Positions 9,617 to 19,828 of a stretch of DNA of 64,000 nt are shown here, piece by piece. The notes under the pieces are model-generated. The model was not told where the DNA came from and made no database searches. It saw only the letters and a list, made by a program, of their open reading frames with translations. The DNA is taken from the NCBI RefSeq assembly GCF_028606985.1, contig NZ_CP117416.1, forward strand, positions 2,022,001-2,086,000, read 5' to 3'. Origin of the DNA: Paenibacillus kyungheensis (GTDB lineage: Bacteria > Bacillota > Bacilli > Paenibacillales > Paenibacillaceae). Made by a program: the position numbers and the translations under genes. The number at the start of each line of letters is the position of its first letter. The stretch's first letter is position 1.

Positions 9617-9806
9617 AAGTGACTGGGTGCGGTATAAAGAAATAGAGGTTTGCTGAATGAATTCTTTGTCAGGCAAAGTATTCGTGTAACTCAGCAGACG
9701 GTCAACGAACCGATAAAGCTTTCGGGTGCTGATTCCTTGCGGAATCGAAACGGTTTGATAGATATCCGTTTTGAAAAGGGAACCCACCTTTATTGAAGGT
9801 TTTGTA
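9617..9806 (+). ncRNA. candidate structured RNA of unknown class, or long rnj leader
   Basis: About 190 nt after a good promoter. Visible pairings, in order: TGGGT (9624-9628) with ACCCA (9782-9786) closing the domain; GCTGA...TCAGC (9652-9695) enclosing GAAT/ATTC and CTTTG/CAAAG; a short CGGT/ACCG; GATTCC-TTGC-GGAATC (9731-9746); AAACGG/CCGTTT (about 9748-9771); and finally ACCTT/AAGGT (9786-9800) followed by TTT. It lacks the cores of T-box, lysine, SAM, TPP, FMN, glmS and RNase P RNAs that I checked by eye. It may be an independent RNA or a regulatory leader of the RNase J gene 80 bases downstream. Confidence 0.4.
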
Positions 9807-9886
9807 ATTAATTGTATGTACACATTAAATTTTGTTTAAAAATATTTAGTAATAACGTCCAATACTTATAGGAGGTCTAGATAACA

Positions 9887-11566
9887 TTGTCGAAAAAAAC
9901 GAATAACGAAAAACTGACGATCTTTGCTTTGGGCGGCGTCGGTGAAATTGGTAAAAATATGTACGTCATTCAATATGGTAATGACATTGTCGTGATTGAT
10001 TCAGGTCTTAAATTCCCAGAGGAGGATATGCTAGGGATCGATATCGTTATCCCTGATATTTCTTACCTTACTGAAAATCGTGACAAAGTGCGCGCTATCA
10101 TTTTAACGCATGGTCATGAAGATCATATTGGTGGTCTACCATACGTATTGAAACATTTAAATGTACCTGTATACGGTACCAAATTAACGATTGGATTAGT
10201 GGAGAACAAGCTGAAAGAAGCTAATTTGCTTGGCGAAACGAAACGTATCCTTATCAACGAAGATTCCGAACTTAAATTAGGTAACACCCTCACTGCTACA
10301 TTCTTCCGTACGAACCACAGTATTCCTGATTCTGTAGGTGTATGTGTAGCTACTCCAGAAGGTAACGTTGTACACACAGGTGACTTTAAATTTGATCATA
10401 CGCCTGTAAATGGTGAGTTCGCTAACTTGCAACGTATGGCTGAAATTGGTAGTAAAGGTGTTCTTGCACTACTATCTGATAGTACAAATGCAGAAAAACC
10501 AGGCTTTACGCCTTCAGAACGCAATGTAGGTATTGTGTTGGAAGATATTTTCCGCAAAGCAACACAACGTGTAGTTGTAGCTACATTTGCATCTAACGTT
10601 CACCGTATTCAGCAAGTAGTTAACGCTGCTGCTGCAACAGGTCGTAAGATCACTGTAATCGGTAGAAGTATGGTAAATGTAGTAGGTATTGCTTCTGATC
10701 TTGGATATCTTGATATTCCAGATGGCATGATTATTGAGCCGGAAGAAGTAAACAAAATGGCAGCAGATCGCGTCGTTATCCTGTCTACAGGAAGCCAAGG
10801 CGAACCGATGTCAGCACTTACACGTATGGCCCGTTCGACACACCGCAAAGTCGATATTTTACCGGGAGATACTGTTATTATTGCAGCTACACCTGTACCG
10901 GGTAATGAAAAATATATTGGACGTACGATTGATGAATTGTTCCGCTTAGGTGCAAACGTTATATATAGTGGTTCTAACTCAGGCGTCCATGTATCTGGAC
11001 ACGGATCACAAGAAGAGCTTAAATTAATGCTTAACTTGATGAAACCGAAATTCTTTATCCCAATTCATGGTGAACACCGTATGCAACGCAAACATGCTTT
11101 ACTAGGTGAAGCAGTGGGTATCGCTCCAGAAGATATCTTTATGATTGATATCGGTGATACAGTTGAGATTCAAGGTGGAGTAGCACGCAAAGCCGGTAAA
11201 GTCACTTCTGGTAACGTGTTGATCGATGGATTAGGCGTAGGTGATGTAGGTAATATCGTTCTTCGTGATCGTAAACTATTGTCACAAGATGGTATCCTTG
11301 TTGTTGTCGTTACCCTGAGCAAACAAGATGGACAGATTGTATCTGGACCAGACATTATCTCTCGTGGATTCGTATATGTTCGTGAATCTGAAGGATTACT
11401 TGATGAAGCGAACCGCATCGTAACAAGCACATTGCAACGCTTAATGAGCGAACGTGTGAACGAGTGGGCATCATTGAAAACAAGTGTTAAAGACTCTCTT
11501 GGTCGTTTCTTATATGAGCAAACGCGCCGTAGACCAATGATCCTTCCGATCATTATGGAAGTCTGA
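9887..11566 (+). CDS. rnj: ribonuclease J
   Basis: Metallo-beta-lactamase-family RNase with 5'-3' exonuclease and endonuclease activity, central to mRNA turnover and rRNA maturation. 559 residues. The zinc motif HGHEDHIGGLPYV (near residues 74-86) is intact, as is the downstream HTGDFKFD, and the beta-CASP region contains SDSTNAEKPG and IPIHGEH. Position between dapA and spoIIIE matches ymfA/rnjB of B. subtilis, although the complete active-site motif suggests an active enzyme. TTG start 8-9 bases after TAGGAGGTCT. Confidence 0.95.
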   Translation: MSKKTNNEKLTIFALGGVGEIGKNMYVIQYGNDIVVIDSGLKFPEEDMLGIDIVIPDISYLTENRDKVRAIILTHGHEDHIGGLPYVLKHLNVPVYGTKLTIGLVENKLKEANLLGETKRILINEDSELKLGNTLTATFFRTNHSIPDSVGVCVATPEGNVVHTGDFKFDHTPVNGEFANLQRMAEIGSKGVLALLSDSTNAEKPGFTPSERNVGIVLEDIFRKATQRVVVATFASNVHRIQQVVNAAAATGRKITVIGRSMVNVVGIASDLGYLDIPDGMIIEPEEVNKMAADRVVILSTGSQGEPMSALTRMARSTHRKVDILPGDTVIIAATPVPGNEKYIGRTIDELFRLGANVIYSGSNSGVHVSGHGSQEELKLMLNLMKPKFFIPIHGEHRMQRKHALLGEAVGIAPEDIFMIDIGDTVEIQGGVARKAGKVTSGNVLIDGLGVGDVGNIVLRDRKLLSQDGILVVVVTLSKQDGQIVSGPDIISRGFVYVRESEGLLDEANRIVTSTLQRLMSERVNEWASLKTSVKDSLGRFLYEQTRRRPMILPIIMEV

Positions 11567-11608
11567 GTTCATGAAATATAGAATAAACGGGTAAGAGGCA
11601 ACCAGTCG

Positions 11609-11674
11609 CCCCCGTTCATCACATGGTATATTGGACGGTCCCATGTGATGAACGGGGGTTTTGCGTTTTTTTTT
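11609..11674 (+). terminator. terminator after rnj, 18-bp perfect stem
   Basis: Two perfectly complementary 18-base arms (11609-11626 and 11641-11658) with a 14-base loop, followed by TTTTGCG and nine T. The stem is unusually long for an intrinsic terminator. Confidence 0.9.
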
Positions 11675-11737
11675 AGAAGTCAAATAGACTTCATTTGCTT
11701 GGTATATGATATAATAGTGCATCGGAGGTGGTGACAA

Positions 11738-14539
11738 ATGGCGAAGCCAACAACAACCCAGAAGTCCAAGTCAGCACAAAGTTCACCACGAAAAAAAGTG
11801 GTGTCCAAATCATCGTCTGCGACTCGGAAAACAACAACGACAACAAAGCGCAAACCGGTTGCCCGTAAGCGAAATAGCAAAGCGAAAGCTTCGGCTTGGG
11901 CAACGTTAAAATATGAAGTCTATGGTATTATTTTAATCACATTTTCTGTGATTGCTTTATCTAGACAAGCGGCAGTAGGCGAATTTTTGCATTACATAAC
12001 TGCTTTTATACTAGGCAAGGTCTATTTTGTGTTGCCTTTGGTTGGTATTTACATAGGGCTGGCTATTATGCTTCGGCGAAAATGGCCACGAGGATGGAAT
12101 GGTAGATTATCAGGCTTGGTCTTATTAACTTGCGCGGCGACATTAATCAGTATTTTGACATATGTACCGGTTGAACAATTAACTTCTTTGCCAGCAAGAC
12201 AAGCGGCAGGTGGTTATATTGGTGCTGTGCAAATGTGGTTGTTTATGATGTTATTCGGTGTGATCGGAACCAAATTAATCGCTACAGTTATGGTGATTAT
12301 CAGTCTGATGTTAATTACTCAATTATCAGTTGCTGATCTAGTACAGCGTATACGTGGTTATGTAAAACAATTATCGGCATGGGCTCAAGAAAAGCTGGAA
12401 TTGATGCAGATTGCCAAAGCTGAACGTCAAGAAGAACGTGAACTGCAAGCAGCGGAAGCCGCCGAGATGGAAGCATATGAAGACGAACTAGAAGAAGAGG
12501 AACAAGATTCCAAACTTTCTGCATCAGGTCTATTTCCGTGGAGTCGTAAACGGAATCGTCAATCAGAACAAGATGAAGAAAATCCATATGCAGTGATAGA
12601 TGCTCAATTTGAAGAAGAAGAACTTACACCAGCATCTGTTGTTACTGCTATGCCAACAAGATCCAAAAGTCGTGTGTCTTCAAAAGCAGGGCTTACTCAA
12701 CAAGCAGATATCTTATCTTCACCTGCGATAGCTACTACGCCTGAAAGTGATCTCTGGGATAATGCAGATGCAGAAGGACAGGTAGATGAGAAACCACCTA
12801 TTATTCGTGATTTTTTTGCACAGATGCAGTATGAACGTGGAGAACGTAATGAAGAGGACACACTTAGTGAGAATATAGGCGCTGATGCTTCAACAACAGA
12901 TATAGAAGCAGAAGCTTTAACAGCTATTCTTCACGCTGATTCAAATGACACCAATGGAACACCATTACAGGTAGTTGAAGAAGATATCACTCATACAGAT
13001 GAAGAATCTATGTCGTCTGAGAATAATCAAGCTGTAGAAGGACATCCACATTCCAATAGTGGTTCTGTAGTAGAAGGTGGAACCCTTATACCACCTCCTG
13101 TGCCACAGCCTAAGCCTTACAAATTGCCTTCGTTTGCATTATTAGCCAAACCGAAGAATATTAGTACTGCTAATGATCAGAATGATTATATGGTGATTGC
13201 ACGTAAGCTAGAGACTACACTTGAAAGTTTTGGAGTACGGGCGAAAGTAGTTGAAGTTGTTCGCGGACCAGCGGTAACTCGTTATGAGCTACAACCCGAT
13301 GTAGGTGTAAAAGTAAGTCGTATCGTAGGCTTAACCGATGATATTGCACTGGCACTAGCTGCCAAGGATATACGGATGGAAGCTCCGATTCCAGGCAAAG
13401 CGGCAGTCGGTATAGAAGTACCGAACAATGAAGTTGCTATGGTCACGATGCGTGAAGTAATGGAGACATCTATTTTCAAAGAATCCGAAGCTAAATTGTC
13501 GATTGCTTTTGGACGGGATATCGCAGGGCAGACGATTGTAGGCAACTTAGCCAAAATGCCCCATTTACTCGTAGCAGGAGCTACAGGTTCGGGTAAATCG
13601 GTATGTATTAACGGGATTATTACGAGTATTTTATACAAAGCTAAGCCTGATGAAGTAAAATTCTTAATGGTCGATCCCAAAATGGTAGAGTTGAATATTT
13701 ATAACGGTATTCCGCATTTGTTAGCACCTGTAGTAACCGATCCTAAGCGTGCATCATTAGCACTCAAAAAGATCGTTGTCGAAATGGAAAAACGATATGA
13801 GTTATTTTCCAAATCAGGTACACGTAATATGGAAGGTTATAACAACTTGATGAAAGATAATCCAGCAGCAGTTTTACCGTACATTGTTGTTATTGTCGAT
13901 GAGTTAGCCGATTTAATGATGGTAGCTGCGGGCGATGTAGAAGATGCGATTGCACGTCTAGCACAGATGGCACGCGCAGCAGGGATTCATTTGATTATTG
14001 CTACTCAGCGTCCTTCAGTTGATGTTATTACCGGCGTGATCAAAGCGAATATTCCTTCTCGTATTGCTTTTGGTGTATCTTCACAAATTGATTCACGTAC
14101 TATTTTGGATATGGGCGGAGCCGAGAAATTGTTAGGGCGCGGAGATATGCTATTTATGCCTGTAGGTTCTTCTAAGCCTACTCGTGTACAGGGAGCATTT
14201 ATGTCTGACGAAGAAGTTGAAGCGATTGTATCTTATTGTCGTGGTCAAGGTGATGCACAATATGTAGAAGACCTTGTGCCAGAGATTGATGATACAGTTA
14301 ACAATATAGATGAACAGTTGGATGAATTATATGATCAAGCTGTGCAGATTGTAGTAGAAGGGAAGCAAGCTTCTGTATCGCTATTACAACGCCGAATGAG
14401 AGTTGGATATACTCGTGCTGCACGTCTGATTGATTCACTGGAAGCTCATGGTATTGTAGGGCCTTATGAAGGTAGTAAGCCTCGTGAAGTGTTAATTACT
14501 GTTGAACAATATCAGCAGAAGTTAGCCAGTAATTCATAA
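11738..14539 (+). CDS. spoIIIE: DNA translocase FtsK/SpoIIIE
   Basis: Membrane-anchored hexameric ATPase that pumps chromosomal DNA through the division or sporulation septum. 933 residues, longer than B. subtilis SpoIIIE because of a long charged linker. Order: basic N-terminus, four membrane segments (about residues 60-200), acidic low-complexity linker (about 230-460), motor domain with Walker [11 protein letters not shown] (about 615) and Walker B-like [12 protein letters not shown], then a C-terminal winged-helix gamma domain (from about 865) for orienting DNA sequences. GGAGGTGGTG precedes the ATG. tepA, its B. subtilis neighbour, is absent. Confidence 0.96.
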   Translation: MAKPTTTQKSKSAQSSPRKKVVSKSSSATRKTTTTTKRKPVARKRNSKAKASAWATLKYEVYGIILITFSVIALSRQAAVGEFLHYITAFILGKVYFVLPLVGIYIGLAIMLRRKWPRGWNGRLSGLVLLTCAATLISILTYVPVEQLTSLPARQAAGGYIGAVQMWLFMMLFGVIGTKLIATVMVIISLMLITQLSVADLVQRIRGYVKQLSAWAQEKLELMQIAKAERQEERELQAAEAAEMEAYEDELEEEEQDSKLSASGLFPWSRKRNRQSEQDEENPYAVIDAQFEEEELTPASVVTAMPTRSKSRVSSKAGLTQQADILSSPAIATTPESDLWDNADAEGQVDEKPPIIRDFFAQMQYERGERNEEDTLSENIGADASTTDIEAEALTAILHADSNDTNGTPLQVVEEDITHTDEESMSSENNQAVEGHPHSNSGSVVEGGTLIPPPVPQPKPYKLPSFALLAKPKNISTANDQNDYMVIARKLETTLESFGVRAKVVEVVRGPAVTRYELQPDVGVKVSRIVGLTDDIALALAAKDIRMEAPIPGKAAVGIEVPNNEVAMVTMREVMETSIFKESEAKLSIAFGRDIAGQTIVGNLAKMPHLLVAGATGSGKSVCINGIITSILYKAKPDEVKFLMVDPKMVELNIYNGIPHLLAPVVTDPKRASLALKKIVVEMEKRYELFSKSGTRNMEGYNNLMKDNPAAVLPYIVVIVDELADLMMVAAGDVEDAIARLAQMARAAGIHLIIATQRPSVDVITGVIKANIPSRIAFGVSSQIDSRTILDMGGAEKLLGRGDMLFMPVGSSKPTRVQGAFMSDEEVEAIVSYCRGQGDAQYVEDLVPEIDDTVNNIDEQLDELYDQAVQIVVEGKQASVSLLQRRMRVGYTRAARLIDSLEAHGIVGPYEGSKPREVLITVEQYQQKLASNS

Positions 14540-14612
14540 TATGCTTTAAAATAGACCGTAGAAGATCCAATCTATCTGTCTAAAGTAGATGCTGTCTGTA
14601 TAGACTAGACTA

Positions 14613-14667
14613 TAACAAAAAAGAAGCGCCACTCCTATGTATTAGCGAGTAGCGCTTCTTTTTGTTA
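14613..14667 (+). terminator. bidirectional terminator between spoIIIE and the convergent stalk-domain gene
   Basis: A-rich tract, GAAGCGC/GCGCTTC stem extended by ACTC/GAGT, then a T tract. It can serve both converging genes. Confidence 0.85.
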
Positions 14668-14696
14668 TGAGTATTCAATGCTCAACTAAAGGAATC

Positions 14697-15773
14697 TTAT
14701 GAACCGTTATAACGATCTAAAATACTTGTTTTGTTAGAGCTATCATATACAAATCCATAAATCTTTTTGTTCATATTGCTATAGGCGCTGTCAATTTCTT
14801 CAGCAACACTATTGAACAAAGTATTGGTTTGGTATGAAGTTAAAGAATTCCAATCGCCTTTGTTTGCATAGATACGGAATACGATTTCTTCATCATTATC
14901 GTTAGACAATTCAATTGATAATTTAACACCTTTGTACGTACCGAAGTCGTTATTCAAAGTCGTTTGAACTGTGCTCAAATCAACATTTGAACCGATGATG
15001 ATACTGTTACTGCTATTTGTTGAGAATGTTAGCAATTTAACAGAGTTTTTGTTAACTACAGTTCCTGTTACTGTAGCATCATCATATGTGCTGTTATCAT
15101 GAATAGCATCTACGATATTTTGTAACAATGTTCTACGGTTAGAAGTAGACAGATCATTCCATACACTTTCAGTGACTTTGATATTCACTTTCAATTTGTC
15201 TGAATTACCTGTTAATTCAATATTAGCACTTGTACCTTTGTAATCAGCATAAGAATTGTTAAGTGTTGTTTGTAATTTGTTCAAAGTAGTGCTGTTTGAA
15301 TTTGAGCTAGTGTTATTGTTTTTCAAGTCTGTAATTTGAGTATTCAAGCTTGTGATTTGCGCTTGCAATTGAGCAATCGTTGTATCTTTTGTTGTATTTT
15401 GTGCTGTTGCTGTATTCAATTGCAATTGTAGATTTTGAATTTGAGAATTCAATGTATCTACAGTCGTTTGCGGTACTTGAGTTGTTTTGTCAGCTACATT
15501 TACAATTTTGTTCGTATTGTCCCAAGTTACTTTTTTATCAAATACATCACCCATCATACGAAGTGGAATGTATGTAGTACCATTGACCATGAATGGTTCT
15601 TGGCTGGCATCTACAGTCACTTCCTGGTTGTTGTAAATGACTTTAATGTTGTTGTACATCGCTTTAAGTTGCTTGGTCGCTTGCGAAGCATACGTGCTAT
15701 TTACAAAAATACTGCCGGAAATAGCAAGAGCGGACACAGTAGCAATAATCACAGGTTTTTTTCTTAGTTTCAT
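14697..15773 (-). CDS. secreted stalk-domain (copper amine oxidase N-terminal-like) protein
   Basis: Function unknown. The N-terminus is a signal peptide (KLRKKP, hydrophobic core, cleavage near residue 29). Residues about 40-95 form a copper amine oxidase N-terminal/stalk-homology domain (FMVNGTTYIPLRMMGDVF...VTWDNTNKIVNV), common in Paenibacillus surface proteins and not an enzyme domain. Residues about 105-155 are a coiled coil rich in Gln, Asn and Leu. The rest is two related halves of about 95 residues, LQTTLNNSYADYKG... and VQTTLNNDFGTYKG..., which look like an internal duplication. AAAAGGAGC precedes the ATG. Probably cell-wall associated. Confidence 0.8.
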   Translation of the reverse strand: MKLRKKPVIIATVSALAISGSIFVNSTYASQATKQLKAMYNNIKVIYNNQEVTVDASQEPFMVNGTTYIPLRMMGDVFDKKVTWDNTNKIVNVADKTTQVPQTTVDTLNSQIQNLQLQLNTATAQNTTKDTTIAQLQAQITSLNTQITDLKNNNTSSNSNSTTLNKLQTTLNNSYADYKGTSANIELTGNSDKLKVNIKVTESVWNDLSTSNRRTLLQNIVDAIHDNSTYDDATVTGTVVNKNSVKLLTFSTNSSNSIIIGSNVDLSTVQTTLNNDFGTYKGVKLSIELSNDNDEEIVFRIYANKGDWNSLTSYQTNTLFNSVAEEIDSAYSNMNKKIYGFVYDSSNKTSILDRYNGS

Positions 15774-16090
15774 GTTGTTCGTCGAGCTCCTTTTTTTCTA
15801 GATTTGGAGATATACTTTTTTACTATACGTAATCTAAAGTATGACCCCTTCGTAATCCTTTTTGTTTTTGCTCGGTAGGTTGAGCATGACCATTCCTCGT
15901 ATAGTATGACGAAGTGTGTATAAAATATGTTGCTATAAAGATGCTGATCTCCAGAAATTCGACATTAGAACGTCTATATTCCTCTATCAGAGACTAAATT
16001 TTATCACAAATAGAGGTAGGAAAGAAACCCAACGCCTTTTTTGAATACTTTGTCTTATATTGCAGTATAACGAAATACCTATCATCTCGT
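15774..16090. other. intergenic region between divergent genes
   Basis: About 390 bases separate the stalk-protein gene and the M16 pair. I see A+T-rich sequence with several TATA-like stretches but no clear promoter for the minus-strand gene, no repeat and no small gene with a ribosome binding site. Confidence 0.5.
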
Positions 16091-16118
16091 TTGCTTCTTG
16101 TATTTCGATTAGTATAAA
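16091..16118 (+). promoter_or_regulatory. SigA-type promoter for the M16 peptidase pair
   Basis: TTGCTT (16091-16096) and TATAAA (16113-16118), spacer 16, about 50 bases before the start codon. Confidence 0.5.
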
Positions 16119-16169
16119 ATAAGTAAAGTTAGAGCATTACCAAATTGGCTTGATAAAGGAGTTTTGACG

Positions 16170-17453
16170 TTGAATAATACCGGATTCGAACGCGGTGAAG
16201 TAAATGGGATACGTGTACATGTAATGCCAACTACACGATTCAAAACATTTGCCGTTTCACTTTATATGGGAACCCCCCTTGCAGAAGATACAGTTACTCC
16301 TACAGCTTTGATTCCTTTTATTTTGCGTAGAGGAACAGCCAAGTATCCAGAAACAACACAATTTCGTGAAGCTTTAGAAAATATGTATGGTGCAGGCTTT
16401 GGATTTGATGTATACAAAAAAGGCGATTATCAGATGGTGCAATTCCGTATGGATACGATCAATGATTCGTTTGTATCTGCTGATGAATCGCTGTTAAAAC
16501 AAAGCATTTCTTTTTTAGGAGATGCCGTAACCAATCCTGTACTTGAAAATAATGCATTCCGTGAAAAATATGTAACCGCAGAACGTGAAAATGTTCGTAA
16601 ACGCTTGGAGTCTGTAGTAAACGATAAAATTCGTTATGCTGCTGAACGTTGTATCCAGGAAATGTGCAAAGATGAGCCTTATCGCTTAAACGCTTTGGGA
16701 CAACTAAGTGATCTGGACGGGCTTAATGGTGCTAATGTATATGAACGTTACCAACAATGGCTTGAAAATAGCACGATGGATCTGTATGTTGTGGGTGATA
16801 CTACCCTTGAAGAAGTGTTAGAACTTGTAGGCAGTCAATTTGCTCGCAAAACAAATACACTACATGCTTACAAAATATCGATTCCGCGCTCTGCTGGTGC
16901 AGAAGTCAAACATATTGTTGAAAAAATGGAAATCAGTCAAGGTAAACTAAATATGGGATTACGTACACCGATTACGTACGGAGATAATCGTTATGCTTCC
17001 GCTTGGGTAGCAAATGGTATTTTAGGTGGTTTCCCGCATTCTAAATTGTTTACCAATGTACGTGAAAAAGAAAGTTTGGCTTACTATGTAGGCTCACGCT
17101 TTGATCCATACAAAGGCATTACAACGATCCAATCAGGAATTGAAATACAGAACTTTGATAAAGCATTAAATATTATCAAAGAACAATTGGCTAATCTACA
17201 AGCTGGAGATATCAGTGAATCAGAGATTAGTCAGACCAAAGCTATGATCCGTAACGATTTGTTAGAGTCTCGTGATTCTGCGTATCAAATGATCGGTTAT
17301 GATTTTAATGGTCGTTTTGCAGATAAAGATCGTCCTGTAGAACAATTGTTGTCTGAAGTAGAATCGGTTACACCAGAGCAGATCCAGTCTGCTGCAAGTG
17401 TATTAACGCTTGATACGATTTATTTCCTTACGACAGAACAGAAGGAGGCATAA
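16170..17453 (+). CDS. ymfF: M16-family peptidase-like protein without a zinc motif (YmfF type)
   Basis: First member of an M16 pair. 427 residues with the M16 fold signatures in both halves (KLFTNVREKESLAYYVGSRF near residue 292) but no HxxEH: the equivalent segment reads PFILRRGTAKYP. Paired M16 proteins usually join an inactive subunit like this with an active one. The TTG at 16170 is preferred to the TTG at 16164 because AAAGGAG (16155-16161) then has 8-base spacing. It is followed after 2 bases by the catalytic partner. The pair corresponds to B. subtilis ymfF-ymfH. Confidence 0.88.
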   Translation: MNNTGFERGEVNGIRVHVMPTTRFKTFAVSLYMGTPLAEDTVTPTALIPFILRRGTAKYPETTQFREALENMYGAGFGFDVYKKGDYQMVQFRMDTINDSFVSADESLLKQSISFLGDAVTNPVLENNAFREKYVTAERENVRKRLESVVNDKIRYAAERCIQEMCKDEPYRLNALGQLSDLDGLNGANVYERYQQWLENSTMDLYVVGDTTLEEVLELVGSQFARKTNTLHAYKISIPRSAGAEVKHIVEKMEISQGKLNMGLRTPITYGDNRYASAWVANGILGGFPHSKLFTNVREKESLAYYVGSRFDPYKGITTIQSGIEIQNFDKALNIIKEQLANLQAGDISESEISQTKAMIRNDLLESRDSAYQMIGYDFNGRFADKDRPVEQLLSEVESVTPEQIQSAASVLTLDTIYFLTTEQKEA

Positions 17454-17455
17454 TT

Positions 17456-18739
17456 ATGGAAAGTATCCGCTATGATCGTTTACAAGAAACTTTATATTTC
17501 GAAACTATGGATAATGGATTACAAGTATATGTGCTTCCCAAAGAAGGATTTCAAAAAACATATGCTACATTTGCTACCAAATATGGCTCTGTAGATAATC
17601 ATTTCCAAGTAGAAGGACAAGAAGAAGTTAAAGTACCGGATGGGATTGCTCACTTTTTGGAGCATAAAATGTTTGAAGAACCTGATGGTGTCGATGTATT
17701 TTCTAAATTTTCGGTTAAAGGTGCTTCGGCTAACGCATTTACTAGCTTTGAGCAGACGGTATATTTATTTTCTGCAACTGAACAGATTGAAGATAATTTA
17801 GAAACATTGCTTAATTATGTACAAAACCCTTACTTTACTAAAGAAAATGTAGATAAAGAAAAAGGGATTATCGGTCAAGAAATTCAAATGTATCAAGATA
17901 ATGCCGACTGGCGTGTATATTATGGATTGTTAGAAGCAATGTATCAAAAAAATCCATTACGTATTGATATCGCAGGTACGATTGAATCGATCAGTACGAT
18001 TACAAAAGATACACTGTATGAGTGTTACAACACGTTTTATCATCCTTCCAATATGATGTTATTTGTAGTAGGTGGAGTAGATCCTGCGACAGTGATCGAG
18101 CAAGTGCGTGCTAATCAGCAAGCCAAAGATTATCAACCACAAGGTTCGATCAGTCGTTTCTTTGAAGAAGAACCGGTAGCTGTAGGTGAACCATGGCATG
18201 AAGTTCGTTTGCCTGTATCAGAGCCTAAATGCCTATTAGGTCTAAAAGAAGTCAAAAATGGTCTGACTGGTGAAGCATTGCAACGTCGTACATTAACGAC
18301 CAAGCTGATGCTTGATTTGTTACTTGGTAACAGTACTCAGTTGTATCAGACATTGTATGATGAAGAATTAATTTCCGATGATTTCGGTAGTGATTATAGC
18401 AGTACAACAGAGTATGGTTATTCGATGATGGGTGGAGATACCCGCGATCCTAAATTACTTGTACAACGTCTGCAAGAAGAGATCAATAAAGTGATTGCTA
18501 CAGGATTTAGCCAGGATGCATTTGATCGTGCATTGCGTAAAAAAATTGGTGGATACTTGCGTATGCTGAATTCACCTGAAAGTATCGCTCATGAATTCAC
18601 ACGCAATCGTTTCCGTGATAGCGACTTTTTCGATATTCTTCCAATCTATGAATCGCTTACAGTAGAAGATGTGAATGCTCGCTTGCGTGAACATATGAAC
18701 TGGGATCAACTGGCTGTATCGGTGGTTGTTAGTCCGTGA
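17456..18739 (+). CDS. ymfH: M16-family zinc metallopeptidase (YmfH type)
   Basis: Catalytic partner of the upstream protein. 427 residues; the inverted zinc motif HFLEH is at residues 66-70 and a second conserved acidic stretch (ENVDKEKGIIGQEIQMY) would give the third zinc ligand. The ribosome binding site AGAAGGAGG lies in the end of the upstream gene, so the two are translationally coupled. The TGA stop overlaps the GTG start of the following SDR gene by four bases. Substrate not known; in other bacteria such pairs act in peptide processing. Confidence 0.9.
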   Translation: MESIRYDRLQETLYFETMDNGLQVYVLPKEGFQKTYATFATKYGSVDNHFQVEGQEEVKVPDGIAHFLEHKMFEEPDGVDVFSKFSVKGASANAFTSFEQTVYLFSATEQIEDNLETLLNYVQNPYFTKENVDKEKGIIGQEIQMYQDNADWRVYYGLLEAMYQKNPLRIDIAGTIESISTITKDTLYECYNTFYHPSNMMLFVVGGVDPATVIEQVRANQQAKDYQPQGSISRFFEEEPVAVGEPWHEVRLPVSEPKCLLGLKEVKNGLTGEALQRRTLTTKLMLDLLLGNSTQLYQTLYDEELISDDFGSDYSSTTEYGYSMMGGDTRDPKLLVQRLQEEINKVIATGFSQDAFDRALRKKIGGYLRMLNSPESIAHEFTRNRFRDSDFFDILPIYESLTVEDVNARLREHMNWDQLAVSVVVSP

Positions 18740-19512
18740 ATCAGCCCCAATCTGTAGCTGCAAGTAGCAAGCCTTTTTCGCAAATGACTGTACTGATTAC
18801 AGGTGCAAGTAAAGGAATAGGGGCTGCTACAGCAAAGCGATTTGCTATGGCTGGAATCAATGTAGCTGTTCATTATCGCAGTTCGCATGAAGAAGCAAAT
18901 GATGTTGCTCGTATATGTCTGGAATATGGTGTGAAAGTGTTGACCATTGCCGCAGACTTACGCAGTATGGAGCAGATTAAGCGAATGCGTGATAAGTTAG
19001 AACAGCATGATATGTTGCCTGATATTTTGGTAAATAATGCAGGAATTGCTCATTATGGCATGCTTACCGATATGACAGAACAAGATTTCGACGATGTTAT
19101 AGCGACAAATCTCAAAAGTGTATTTCTCTGTACTCAAGTCTTTATGCCTCATATGATCAATCAACGCTATGGGCGGATTATTAATGTATCTAGTATCTGG
19201 GGCATTACAGGCGCTTCTTGTGAAGTATTGTATTCGGCAAGTAAAGGTGGTATCAATGCTTTTACTAAAGCGTTAGCCAAAGAACTAGCCCCTTCAGGTG
19301 TGACAGTGAATGCTATCGCCCCCGGAGTCGTTCGGACTGAAATGATTGCTCATCTGGAACCTGCAGAGATTGAGTCACTAGAAGAAGAGATTCCAGCAGG
19401 ACGAATCGCTGAACCAGATGAGATTGCTTCGATGGTTTACTTTTTGGCTTTGCCGGAATCAGGTTATATGACAGGTCAAGTGGTGAGTCCTAACGGTGGA
19501 TTTTTGACCTGA
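18736..19512 (+). CDS. ymfI: SDR-family oxidoreductase (YmfI-like, FabG-related)
   Basis: Classical short-chain dehydrogenase/reductase of 258 residues. The cofactor motif TGASKGIGAAT is near residues 21-31, NNAGIAH near 95, the catalytic Ser in NVSSIWG and YSASKGG with the catalytic Tyr and Lys near 160. GTG start in a four-base overlap with the M16 gene. The same linkage (ymfF-ymfH-ymfI) occurs in B. subtilis. FabG-like sequence, but a role in fatty acid synthesis is not shown by the context. Confidence 0.9.
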   Translation: MNQPQSVAASSKPFSQMTVLITGASKGIGAATAKRFAMAGINVAVHYRSSHEEANDVARICLEYGVKVLTIAADLRSMEQIKRMRDKLEQHDMLPDILVNNAGIAHYGMLTDMTEQDFDDVIATNLKSVFLCTQVFMPHMINQRYGRIINVSSIWGITGASCEVLYSASKGGINAFTKALAKELAPSGVTVNAIAPGVVRTEMIAHLEPAEIESLEEEIPAGRIAEPDEIASMVYFLALPESGYMTGQVVSPNGGFLT

Positions 19513-19548
19513 TATTGCTATCGATCCATAAGATATTATACGATGAAG

Positions 19549-19583
19549 GAGCTTCTATATTTAGGTATAGAAGCTTCTATTCA
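19549..19583 (+). terminator. weak terminator-like hairpin after ymfI
   Basis: AGCTTCTATA (19550-19559) and TATAGAAGCT (19566-19575) pair perfectly, but the following TCTATTC is only moderately T-rich. The rest of the 316-base gap to the next gene shows no further clear feature. Confidence 0.45.
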
Positions 19584-19828
19584 TATCATGCTATAATCTT
19601 GTAGTTTGAGTGATTACGAAGTTGTTACTGTCTGCTTCTTGCCTTTCTATTTTATTTTATATATCATTAACGTGTTAATGACTTTGCATTGAATAGCAGA
19701 AAAGGGTCGGAGTTGGTATAGACTATCTGCTTTGATGACTATATAGCAGTGCCGTTATAAAAATAAATGTGTGATCCATCGACATAGGATTCGGGCTAGA
19801 AAGTATTCATGCGATAGAAAGGTTAGAG

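Noticed and set aside
9617-9806. Lysine riboswitch, because of the neighbouring dapA gene
   Set aside because: The conserved lysine-box core segments are not found and the element is downstream of dapA, in front of RNase J.
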